In this document: one piece after another, positions 7,264 through 13,732 of the stretch | Layout: each line of letters begins with the position of its first letter | Position numbering within the stretch: position 1 is the stretch's first letter | DNA from: Microbacterium sp. | Lineage (GTDB): Bacteria > Actinomycetota > Actinomycetes > Actinomycetales > Microbacteriaceae | Assembly (NCBI RefSeq): GCF_003248605.1 | Contig: NZ_QFPF01000043.1 | Span: forward strand, 1-19,370 | Direction of reading: 5' to 3' | DNA: 19,370 nt | The notes under the pieces: generated by a model | What the model saw: only the letters and a program-made list of their open reading frames with translations | Told to the model about the DNA's origin: nothing | Databases searched by the model: none | Position numbers and translations under genes: made by a program

Positions 7264-7377
7264 ACGCAATCCACGCCCTCGGGCGGCAGGGCCGGAGCGC
7301 GGCGCCCTCAGCGCGGCGGGCCGGGCCGCGCCCCGCACGGCGTACGCCCGGCCGGCGGGCCACGGGCCGCGGACGGC

Positions 7378-7443
7378 GAACCGACATTTTTGCAGCGAAC
7401 CACCATCCGACGCCTGGTGGCTCGCTGCAAAAAAAGTGGGTTC
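7378..7443. repeat. Palindromic hairpin element, copy 2 (66 bp)
   Basis: The same element as at 5470-5534, in the same orientation. The left arm begins GAACCGACATTTTTGC and the right arm ends GCAAAAAAAGTGGGTTC. The arms are imperfect: there is a G/C change, an A/T change and one extra A. The inner stem is better than in copy 1 (CCACCA/TGGTGG, 6 bp around a 9-nt loop). It lies 28 bp after the apt stop codon, that is 3' of a gene like copy 1. Confidence 0.9.
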
Positions 7444-7471
7444 GGCGCGAACGAGAGGCGCCCCGCACGCC

Positions 7472-7996
7472 TCAGGCGTGGAAGACCGCGTGCACGTCCT
7501 CGCCCGCAAGCGCCCGCCCGCCGAGGTCGTCGAGCTCGATCAGCACCGCGGCGCCCGCGACGACACCGCCGAGCGAGGCCACGAGCGTGCGTGCGGCCCC
7601 GATCGTGCCCCCGGTCGCCAGGACGTCGTCGAGCAGCAGCACCCGGCATCCGGCCGGTATGTCGTCGTGCGCCTCGATCGTCGCCGTGCCGTACTCGAGG
7701 GCGTAGTCGACGGATGCCGCGGGCCGGGGCAGCTTGCCGGCCTTGCGGATCGGCACGAGGCCGACGGCCGCGACCGTCGCGGCGGCTCCTGCAAGCAGGA
7801 AACCGCGGGCCTCGATGCCCGCGACGACATCGAAGCGCCCCGCGAACGGCGCGAGCATCGCCTCGATCGAGGCGCGCAGTCCGGCCGCATCGGCCAGCAG
7901 GGGCGTGATGTCGCGGAACAGGATGCCGGGGCTCGGATAGTCGGGAATGACGCCGATCAGGGACTCGGCGCGCGCGAGGGCATCGGGTTCGGGCAC
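7472..7996 (-). CDS. apt: Adenine phosphoribosyltransferase
   Basis: A 174-residue type I phosphoribosyltransferase that makes AMP from adenine and PRPP. It has the Apt opening DYPSPGILFRDITPLL, the IEARGF block near residue 60, and the PRPP-binding loop VLLLDDVLATGGT near residue 120. Several starts are possible: an ATG at 8044 and GTGs at 8005 and 7996. I chose 7996 because a TAGGGT box lies exactly 7 nt before it and no Shine-Dalgarno serves the others; the Apt domain begins directly after. It is a salvage enzyme, so its place beside a degradative urate cluster may reflect shared purine supply rather than one pathway. In many actinobacteria apt is near relA; here it is not. Confidence 0.92.
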   Translation of the reverse strand: MPEPDALARAESLIGVIPDYPSPGILFRDITPLLADAAGLRASIEAMLAPFAGRFDVVAGIEARGFLLAGAAATVAAVGLVPIRKAGKLPRPAASVDYALEYGTATIEAHDDIPAGCRVLLLDDVLATGGTIGAARTLVASLGGVVAGAAVLIELDDLGGRALAGEDVHAVFHA

Positions 7997-8003
7997 GTCG
8001 TTC

Positions 8004-8009
8004 ACCCTA
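8004..8009 (-). promoter_or_regulatory. -10 box of leaderless apt promoter
   Basis: On the minus strand TAGGGT is followed by 7 nt (GAACGAC) and GTG. It decides the apt start, since it overlaps the alternative GTG at 8005 and would exclude it from the transcript. Confidence 0.6.
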
Positions 8010-8038
8010 GCGGCGGGCGGTGTTCCGACCCAGGCGGT

Positions 8039-8130
8039 CAACATTCCGGAGACTTCGACCCCGCACCCGCGTCAACCCCCGAAACGACGCGGGCCCGCCG
8101 CCGGCACCATCGCGTTCATCCGGAATGTTG
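8039..8130. repeat. Nested inverted repeat between apt and the GH13 gene
   Basis: The outer arms are CAACATTCCGGA (8039-8050) and its exact reverse complement TCCGGAATGTTG (8119-8130). Inside is a second perfect stem, CCCGCGTC (8066-8073) and GACGCGGG (8086-8093), with a 12-nt loop. The structure fills most of the intergenic space between the two divergent leaderless promoters. It could be a dispersed palindrome, or the outer arms could be two sites for one regulator. Confidence 0.75.
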
Positions 8131-8166
8131 TGCGCTTCGCGCCCGCAAGGCCGCCGCGGAGGGTCC

Positions 8167-8182
8167 ATGCAAGCGCTTGCAT
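8167..8182. promoter_or_regulatory. LacI-family operator at the GH13 promoter
   Basis: ATGCAAGCGCTTGCAT is a perfect 16-bp palindrome with the central CG dyad typical of LacI/GalR-family operators (TGCAAGCGCTTGCA core). It abuts and slightly overlaps the start of the -10 box at 8183, so a bound repressor would block RNA polymerase. The LacI-family gene two positions along is the obvious candidate binder. Confidence 0.88.
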
Positions 8183-8188
8183 TACCCT
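8183..8188 (+). promoter_or_regulatory. -10 box of leaderless GH13 promoter
   Basis: TACCCT is followed by 7 nt (GGGGCGC) and the ATG at 8196, with no separate Shine-Dalgarno at a normal distance. The LacI-type palindrome lies immediately upstream. Confidence 0.65.
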
Positions 8189-8195
8189 GGGGCGC

Positions 8196-9884
8196 ATGAC
8201 TTTCACGCAGGAGAACACGTCCGCCCTGCACGCGGATGCCGCCCCCGGCGCCGAGTGGTGGCGCAGCGCCGTGATCTACCAGATCTATCCCCGCTCGTTC
8301 GCCGATGCCTCGGGTGATGGCATCGGCGACCTGCCGGGCATCACGAGCCGGCTCGACGACCTGCAGACGCTCGGCGTCGACGCCATCTGGCTGAGCCCGT
8401 TCATGACCTCCCCGCAGAAGGACGCCGGCTACGACGTCGCCGACTACTGCGACGTCGATCCGATCTTCGGCACGCTCGCCGACTTCGACGACATGCTCGA
8501 GGCGGCGCACGCACGCGGCATCCGCGTCATCGTCGACCTCGTCCCCAACCATTCCTCCGACCAGCACGAGTGGTTCCAGGCGGCGCTGGCGGCCGAACCC
8601 GGCAGCCCCGAGCGCGCGCGCTACATGTTCCGTGACGGCAAGGGGGAGCACGGCGAGCTGCCGCCCAACAACTGGGAGTCGGTGTTCGGCGGGCCGGCCT
8701 GGACCCGCGTCGAAGAGCAGGACGGCACCCAGGGCCAGTGGTACCTGCACCTGTTCGACACCTCCCAGCCCGACTTCGACTGGTCGAACGAAGAGGTGCG
8801 CGAGATGTTCCGCGGTGTCCTGCGGTTCTGGCTCGACCGTGGCGTCGACGGATTCCGGGTGGATGTCGCGCACGGCCTGATCAAGAAGCCGGGCCTGCCC
8901 GACTACACCCCGCCCGCCGAGGCCGATTCGATGGGTGGCGCCGAGGCCGATGTGCCGTACTGGGGCCAGCCCGCCGTGCACGATGTCTACCGCGACTGGA
9001 ACACCGTGCTGGCCGCCTACCCGGGCGACCGCGCGCTGTGCGCCGAGGCGTGGCTTCCCACACCCGACAAGACGGCCCTGTGGGTGCGTCCGGACGAGAT
9101 GCACCAGGCGTTCAACTTCCCGTATCTGCAGACCGAGTGGGATGCCGCGGCCCTCCGCGAGGTCGTCGACGAGTCCCTGCGCGCCTTCCCCGCGGTCGGG
9201 GCCCCGAGCACATGGGTGCTCTCGAATCACGACGTCGTGCGCCACGCGTCGCGCCTTGCGCTGACGGCCGAGAACCCGCAGGGCCACGGCATCGGCCCGG
9301 ACTCGCCCGGGCAGCCGATCCCCGAGGTGGGCCTTCGCCGCGCCCGCGCGGCGACGACGCTGATGCTGGCGCTGCCCGGCTCTGCCTACCTGTATCAGGG
9401 CGAGGAGCTCGGCCTGCCCGAGGTCATCGACCTGCCCGCCGACTCGCGTCAGGATCCGACGTGGTTCCGCACCAAGGGCGAGCGCTACGGGCGCGATGGA
9501 TGCCGGGTGCCGATCCCGTGGACGTCCGAGGCGCCCGCGTACGGGTTCAGCGAGACCGGAGAGGCATGGCTGCCGCAGCCCGCCGAGTGGGCGACCCTCG
9601 CCCGCGACGTGCAGGCCGGGGCCGAGGGTTCGACGCTCGAGCTGTACACCGCTCTGCTGAGCGCCCGGCGCGATCACGGTCTCGGCACGGGCGCGCTGCG
9701 CTGGCTCGACGGCTACGGCGACGATGTGCTGGCCTTCCGCAACGGCGGCGTCACCGTCGTCGCCAACGTCGGCGCCGAACCCGTCGAGCTGCCGGCGGGT
9801 GCGCGGGTGATCGTCGCCAGCGGCCCGCTCGATGGCGGAACGCTGCCCGCCGACACCGCGGTGTGGGTCGAGTCCGGGGCCTGA
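8196..9884 (+). CDS. GH13 alpha-glucosidase / oligo-1,6-glucosidase family
   Basis: A 562-residue alpha-amylase superfamily enzyme that cleaves alpha-linked glucosides from the non-reducing end. The N-terminal WWRSAVIYQIYPRSFADASGDGIGDLPGI is typical of alpha-glucosidases, oligo-1,6-glucosidases and trehalose-processing relatives. Catalytic residues are visible: region I DLVPNH (H119), nucleophile D223 in GFRVDVAHG, acid/base E284 in CAEAW, and D346 in SNHDVVRH. There is no signal peptide, so it should act in the cytoplasm on imported sugars; no sugar transporter gene is adjacent. The ATG at 8196 was chosen over upstream in-frame starts because it follows the -10 box and the domain starts soon after. 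Maltose, isomaltose or sucrose-type specificity cannot be settled from the sequence. Confidence 0.92.
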   Translation: MTFTQENTSALHADAAPGAEWWRSAVIYQIYPRSFADASGDGIGDLPGITSRLDDLQTLGVDAIWLSPFMTSPQKDAGYDVADYCDVDPIFGTLADFDDMLEAAHARGIRVIVDLVPNHSSDQHEWFQAALAAEPGSPERARYMFRDGKGEHGELPPNNWESVFGGPAWTRVEEQDGTQGQWYLHLFDTSQPDFDWSNEEVREMFRGVLRFWLDRGVDGFRVDVAHGLIKKPGLPDYTPPAEADSMGGAEADVPYWGQPAVHDVYRDWNTVLAAYPGDRALCAEAWLPTPDKTALWVRPDEMHQAFNFPYLQTEWDAAALREVVDESLRAFPAVGAPSTWVLSNHDVVRHASRLALTAENPQGHGIGPDSPGQPIPEVGLRRARAATTLMLALPGSAYLYQGEELGLPEVIDLPADSRQDPTWFRTKGERYGRDGCRVPIPWTSEAPAYGFSETGEAWLPQPAEWATLARDVQAGAEGSTLELYTALLSARRDHGLGTGALRWLDGYGDDVLAFRNGGVTVVANVGAEPVELPAGARVIVASGPLDGGTLPADTAVWVESGA

Positions 9885-9885
9885 G

Positions 9886-9900
9886 CGCCGGATGCCGGCG
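9886..9900 (+). terminator. Small hairpin directly after the GH13 stop
   Basis: CGCCGG-ATG-CCGGCG forms a 6-bp stem with a 3-nt loop beginning 2 nt after the stop codon. There is no T-run, so it may only attenuate read-through into lacI or stabilise the GH13 transcript. Confidence 0.3.
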
Positions 9901-9935
9901 ACGCCGGAGGGCGAACGGCCCGAGGTGAGCGACTC

Positions 9936-10979
9936 GTGGTGAGCATCAACGACGTCGCCCGCCTCGCGGGGGTCTCGACCGCGACGGTGTCGCGGGCGCT
10001 GTCGGGCCGCGGGCAGGTCTCGCCGGAGGCGCGCATGCGGGTGGCGGCGGCCGCGACGCAGCTGGGATACGTCGTCCAGGCAGCGGCATCGAGCCTGGCG
10101 TCGGGTCGTACCCGCAACATCGGCGTGCTCGTTCCGCACCTGGATCGATGGTTCTTCAGCACCGTGTTGAGCGGGATCGCCGCCGCCCTCGCCCGGCGCG
10201 GCTACGACATCACGCTCTATGCGCTCACCGACGATCCTCACGCTCGGCGCGAGATCTTCTCGACGTTCCTGCGGCGACAGCGTGTCGACGGGGTGATCGC
10301 CATCTCGCTCGAGCTCGGCGACCACGAGTCCGCCGAGCTGGCCGCGATCGGCATCCCGATCATCGGTCTCGGCGGCCCCAATCCCCTCTTCCCCTCGCTG
10401 ACCGTCGACGACGTCGCCGTGGCGCGCGCGGCGACCGCTCATCTGGTGGCACTCGGGCATCGGGAGATCGCCCACATCGGGGCGAGTCCCGAGTTCGACA
10501 TCGACTTCCACATTCCCACGCACCGGCGCCGCGGGTTCGAGGTCGTGCTCGCCGAGGCAGGGGTGTCCCCGCGCCCCGAACTCTACGAACCCGCGGATTT
10601 CACCGTCGAGGGCGGCTTCGGCGCCATCGCGCGGCTGCTCGACCGCCCGAACACGCACCCGACCGCCGTGTTCGCGGCGAGCGACGAGATGGCGATCGGC
10701 GCCGTGCTCGGCGCGCGGGATCGCGGCGTGCGCGTGCCCGAGGACCTCTCGGTGATCGGCGTCGACGGCCACGAGCTCGGCGAGTTCTTCGGGCTGACCA
10801 CGATCGACCAGTTCCCGCGCGGACAGGGCGAGCGGGCGGCCGAGGCGATGCTCGCGATGCTCGAACCGACGACGGATGCCGGGGCCACAGCATCCCCCGC
10901 CGTGGTGGGTGATCTGCCCTTCGAACTCGTCACGAGGCAGACGACGGCGTGGGCGCCGGACGTAGGCTCGGTCGCATGA
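9936..10979 (+). CDS. LacI-family transcriptional repressor
   Basis: A 347-residue regulator. The N-terminal helix-turn-helix and hinge helix are clear: SINDVARLAGVSTATVSRALSGRGQVSPEARMRVAAAATQLGYV (about residues 3-46), then AASSLASGRTRNIGVLVPHL. A periplasmic-binding-protein-like effector domain follows, with FAASDEMAIGAVLGARDRGVRVPEDLSVIGVDG in its second half. It most likely binds the 16-bp palindrome before the GH13 gene and is released by a sugar related to that enzyme's substrate. Two tandem GTG codons (9936 and 9939) could serve as start; GAGGTGAG 6-13 nt upstream fits either. It starts 51 nt after the GH13 stop, and its own stop overlaps the M20 start as ATGA. Confidence 0.93.
   Translation: MVSINDVARLAGVSTATVSRALSGRGQVSPEARMRVAAAATQLGYVVQAAASSLASGRTRNIGVLVPHLDRWFFSTVLSGIAAALARRGYDITLYALTDDPHARREIFSTFLRRQRVDGVIAISLELGDHESAELAAIGIPIIGLGGPNPLFPSLTVDDVAVARAATAHLVALGHREIAHIGASPEFDIDFHIPTHRRRGFEVVLAEAGVSPRPELYEPADFTVEGGFGAIARLLDRPNTHPTAVFAASDEMAIGAVLGARDRGVRVPEDLSVIGVDGHELGEFFGLTTIDQFPRGQGERAAEAMLAMLEPTTDAGATASPAVVGDLPFELVTRQTTAWAPDVGSVA
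10963..10968 (+). promoter_or_regulatory. -10 box of M20 gene, inside the end of lacI
   Basis: TAGGCT is followed by 7 nt (CGGTCGC) and the ATG at 10976, the same spacing as at other leaderless starts here. No Shine-Dalgarno precedes that ATG, which argues that the gene can be transcribed on its own as well as by read-through from lacI. Confidence 0.5.
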
Positions 10980-12190
10980 GCATCGATCTCGAGGCACTGT
11001 ACATCGACCTGCACACGCATCCGGAGCTGTCGTTCCAGGAGACCCGCACCGCATCGGTCGCGGCCGGGCATCTGCGCGATCTCGGATTCGAGGTCGAGGA
11101 GGGCGTGGGCATCACCGGCGTCGTGGGGGTGCTGCGAAACGGCGACGGACCCGTCGTATGGCTGCGCGCCGACATGGACGCCCTGCCCGTCGAGGAGCAG
11201 ACCGGCCTGCCGTACGCGAGCACGCGGCGCGCGTTCAACCCGCAGGGCGTCGAGGTACCGGTGATGCACGCGTGCGGACACGACATGCACATCACGGCGC
11301 TGATCGGTGCGCTCGAGCGGCTCGTCGCGGCGCGCACCGAGTGGACCGGCACGATCGTCGCCGTGCTGCAACCCGCCGAGGAGTTCGGCGCGGGCTCGCG
11401 AGCCATGCTCGACGATGGGATGCTGGAGCGCTTTCCCCGCCCGGACGTCGTGCTGGGCCAGCACGTCACCCCGTTGCCGATCGGCACCGTCGGGGTGCGC
11501 CCGGGCACGCAGATGGCCGCATCCGACGGTCTCACCGTGACGATGTTCGGTCGCGGCGGACACGGTTCGCGCCCGCACGCGACGGTCGACCCGGTCGTCA
11601 TGGCGGCCGCGACAGTCATGCGGCTGCAGACGATCACGTCGCGCGAGATCGATCCCCGGCACGTCGCGGTGGTGACGGTCGGGTCGATCCATGCGGGCCT
11701 CAAGCACAACATCATCCCCGCGGACGCGCGCCTCGAGCTGAGCCTGCGCTACCCCGATGATGAGACGCGCGACCGCGTGCTCGAGAAGGTCGAGCGCATC
11801 GTGCACGCCGAGGCGCAGGCCTCGGGGGCACCCGAGCCGCCGCTGATCACGACCGACCACACTCTGCCGCCGACGATCAACGACGCCGCAGCGACCGCGC
11901 GCGTCGCCGCGGCGATCGAGGGCGCGCTCGGGGCGGGCAGCGTCGTCGACCCGGGCATGTTCACGGGCAGCGAGGACGTGTCGTGGTTCGCCCGCGACGC
12001 CGGCGTGCCCCTCGTGTTCTGGTTCTGGGGCGGCGTGGACCCCGCCGTGTACGCGGCCGCAGCAGCCGCCGGCACGGTGGAGCGCGACATCCCGACCAAT
12101 CATTCACCCTTCTTCGCGCCTGTCGCGGGCCCCACGATCGATGTCGGCGTCGCGGCGATGGTCGCGGCCGCGCGCGAGTTCCTGGCCTGA
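10976..12190 (+). CDS. M20 family metallopeptidase / amidohydrolase (aminoacylase-hippuricase type)
   Basis: A 404-residue cytoplasmic zinc amidohydrolase of the M20D subgroup, which cleaves N-acyl or amino-acid amide bonds. The metal-binding pieces are RADMDALPVEE (64-74), HACGHDMH (98-105, with C100 and H102), the catalytic Glu pair in LQPAEEFGAG (E135/E136), FTGSEDVSWFARDAGVP and a late PTNHSPFFAP histidine. The layout matches hippurate hydrolase, IAA-amino acid hydrolase and N-acetyl-L,L-DAP deacetylase relatives. It does not match allantoate amidohydrolase, so it should not be taken as the missing step of the nearby urate pathway. The ATG overlaps the lacI stop but also follows its own -10 box. 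Substrate unknown. Confidence 0.88.
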   Translation: MSIDLEALYIDLHTHPELSFQETRTASVAAGHLRDLGFEVEEGVGITGVVGVLRNGDGPVVWLRADMDALPVEEQTGLPYASTRRAFNPQGVEVPVMHACGHDMHITALIGALERLVAARTEWTGTIVAVLQPAEEFGAGSRAMLDDGMLERFPRPDVVLGQHVTPLPIGTVGVRPGTQMAASDGLTVTMFGRGGHGSRPHATVDPVVMAAATVMRLQTITSREIDPRHVAVVTVGSIHAGLKHNIIPADARLELSLRYPDDETRDRVLEKVERIVHAEAQASGAPEPPLITTDHTLPPTINDAAATARVAAAIEGALGAGSVVDPGMFTGSEDVSWFARDAGVPLVFWFWGGVDPAVYAAAAAAGTVERDIPTNHSPFFAPVAGPTIDVGVAAMVAAAREFLA

Positions 12191-12254
12191 CGTTTCGGGT
12201 TCGGCGGGCCGCCCCGTCGAGCTCCCCGGCCCTGCCGCCCCGGCGCCCTCCCCT

Positions 12255-12328
12255 CGGCGTTGGGGCGTTGAAATCACCGTGGGGCGTGCTGCTCCGCGCC
12301 CCAACGTGGTTCTGACGCCCCAACGCCG
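12255..12328. repeat. Palindromic element of the GTTGGGGCG type
   Basis: The outer arms are CGGCGTTGGGGCGT (12255-12268) and its exact reverse complement ACGCCCCAACGCCG (12315-12328). Inside, GTGGGGCG and CGCCCCAAC pair as an inner stem with small mismatches, so the design (outer stem, inner stem, short loop) resembles the 65-bp element elsewhere in the window but the sequence is unrelated. It occupies the 261-bp gap between the M20 gene and sufS, in which I see no gene. Confidence 0.8.
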
Positions 12329-12376
12329 ACAGACGCCCTAACGCCGACAGACGCCCCAACGCAGACGGATGCCCCG
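12314..12376. repeat. 18-bp tandem repeat extending the palindrome's right arm
   Basis: GACGCCCCAACGCCGACA (12314-12331) is repeated with one change at 12332-12349, with three changes or so at 12350-12367, and as a partial fourth unit (GATGCCCC). The first unit is the right arm of the palindrome, so the array looks like slippage or unequal-crossover expansion of that arm. The units are contiguous, without CRISPR-like spacers. Confidence 0.85.
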
Positions 12377-12439
12377 CGGCGCACACGAACGCGCGCGCCC
12401 GCACGCACAGCCGCACGCCCCGGGCCTGCGGGCGCGGCG

Positions 12440-12445
12440 TAGCCT
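12440..12445 (+). promoter_or_regulatory. -10 box of leaderless sufS promoter
   Basis: TAGCCT is followed by 6 nt (GGAGGG) and the ATG of sufS. GGAGGG looks like a Shine-Dalgarno but touches the ATG, too close to work, so the leaderless reading is preferred. Confidence 0.6.
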
Positions 12446-12451
12446 GGAGGG

Positions 12452-13732
12452 ATGAGCACCCCCCGAACGCTCGACGTGGCCGCCGTGCGCGCCGATTTCC
12501 CGATTCTCGGCAGGATGCTGCACGACCATCCGCTCGCGTATCTCGATTCCGCGGCGACCAGCCAGAAACCCCGCGCCGTGCTCGACGCCGAGCGCGCGTT
12601 CTTCGAATCCGACAACGCGGCCGTCCACCGCGGCGCCCACACCCTGGCCGCCGACGCGACCGAGGCCTTCGAAGATGCCCGAACGACAGTGGCGGGGTTC
12701 ATCGGCGCCGATGCCGAGAACCTCGTCTGGACGAGCGGCGCGACCGCCGGCCTCAACCTCGTCGCGTATGCGATCGGCAACGCTTCGGCCGGTCGCGGTG
12801 GCCGGCCGGCCGCCCGTATGCGCCTCTTCGCGGGTGACGAGATCCTCGTCACCGAAGCCGAGCATCACGCCAACCTCATCCCGTGGCAGGAGCTTGCGGC
12901 CCGGACGGGCGCGCGGCTGCGTCACATCCCCGTGCACGACGACGGCACCCTCGATCTCGAGACCGCCGCCCGGTTGCTCACCGATCGCACGCGGGTCGTC
13001 GCGTTCCCGCACGTCTCCAACGTGCTCGGTATCGTCAATCCGGTCGCCGAACTCGTGACTCTCGCCGGCCGCGTCGGCGCCCTCACCGTGCTCGACGCGT
13101 GCCAGTCCGCGCCGCATCTGCCGGTGGATCTGCCGGACCTCGGCGTCGACCTCGCCGTATTCTCCGGCCACAAGATGTTCGCGCCCTACGGCATCGGCGC
13201 CCTGTGGGGCCGCTCCGAGGTGCTCGCCGCTCTGCCCCCGTTCCTCACCGGCGGGTCGATGATCACCTCGGTGACCCTCGACGAGGCCGAGTACCTGCCG
13301 CCGCCGCAGCGTTTCGAGGCCGGCACGCAGCCGGTGTCGCAGGCGATCGGTTTCGCGGCCGCCGTGCGGTACCTCGACGACCTCGGGCACGACGCGATCG
13401 CCCGGCATGAAGCATCCCTCGCCCGGCGCATGGGGGACGGCCTGCGCGAGATCCCCGGCGTGCGCCTGCTGGGCGATGCCGAGGGGGTCGAGCGTGTCGC
13501 GCTGTGGGCGTTCGACGTCGACGGCGTGCACGCGCACGATGTCGGACAGTTCCTCGATGCCCGCGGCGTCGCGGTGCGCGTCGGGCATCACTGCGCGCAG
13601 CCGCTGCACCGACGTCTCGGCCTCACCGCGAGTGTGCGGGCGAGCGCGGCGTTCTACAACACCGACGACGAGATCGATCGGATGCTGCAGGCCGTCGCCG
13701 ACGTGCGCGCCTACTTCGGGGTCGCATCGTGA
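12452..13732 (+). CDS. sufS: Cysteine desulfurase, SufS type
   Basis: A 426-residue PLP enzyme (class V aminotransferase fold, group II cysteine desulfurase) that takes sulfur from cysteine as a persulfide for Fe-S cluster assembly. The N-terminal FPILGRMLHDHPLAYLDSAATSQKP is typical of SufS. Visible residues are H138/H139 in TEAEHHANLIPW, the PLP-stacking and binding segment LDACQSAPHL, the Schiff-base lysine K241 in FSGHKMFAPYGIGALWG, and the persulfide cysteine C381 in RVGHHCAQPLHRRLG. The length is slightly over the usual 405-410, because of a short Gly/Arg-rich insertion near residues 113-123. It overlaps sufU by 4 nt (GTGA), so transfer to that partner is expected. sufB, sufC and sufD are not in the window. 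Confidence 0.95.
   Translation: MSTPRTLDVAAVRADFPILGRMLHDHPLAYLDSAATSQKPRAVLDAERAFFESDNAAVHRGAHTLAADATEAFEDARTTVAGFIGADAENLVWTSGATAGLNLVAYAIGNASAGRGGRPAARMRLFAGDEILVTEAEHHANLIPWQELAARTGARLRHIPVHDDGTLDLETAARLLTDRTRVVAFPHVSNVLGIVNPVAELVTLAGRVGALTVLDACQSAPHLPVDLPDLGVDLAVFSGHKMFAPYGIGALWGRSEVLAALPPFLTGGSMITSVTLDEAEYLPPPQRFEAGTQPVSQAIGFAAAVRYLDDLGHDAIARHEASLARRMGDGLREIPGVRLLGDAEGVERVALWAFDVDGVHAHDVGQFLDARGVAVRVGHHCAQPLHRRLGLTASVRASAAFYNTDDEIDRMLQAVADVRAYFGVAS

Larger units (their letters stand above)
7113..7471. other. 359-bp intergenic region upstream of the permease gene
   Basis: No gene is supported; the long plus-strand frames here are composition-driven. From the permease side it holds the Shine-Dalgarno GGAG (minus strand, 7119-7122), a weak possible -10 box TACGGT (minus strand, 7188-7193), the palindrome at 7251-7263, a very GC-rich stretch, and hairpin element copy 2 at 7378-7443. 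It ends at the apt stop codon. Confidence 0.7.

Noticed and set aside
5028..7706. 892-codon plus-strand open frame across the end of hpxO, the hairpin element and the whole permease gene
   Set aside because: It runs antisense to a well-supported membrane transporter, crosses an intergenic palindrome, and its product is Arg/Asp/His-rich low complexity.
8007..11054. 1015-codon minus-strand open frame antisense to the glucosidase and lacI genes
   Set aside because: It is a composition shadow: high GC at third positions removes stops from this antisense frame. The translation is Arg/Gly/Asp/His-rich without domain motifs, while the plus strand encodes two clear families.
10976..12190. M20 enzyme as the missing allantoate amidohydrolase
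   Set aside because: The HACGHDMH and FTGSED layout is that of the M20D aminoacylase/hippuricase group. It lies outside the urate gene cluster and beside a sugar regulator.
12113..12341. Small open frames between the M20 gene and sufS
   Set aside because: They overlap gene ends or the tandem repeats, have no ribosome binding site or TAnnnT box at the right spacing, and show no recognisable motif.
12314..12376. Possible CRISPR array
   Set aside because: The 18-bp units are contiguous with no unique spacers, are too short for CRISPR repeats, and no cas genes are present.
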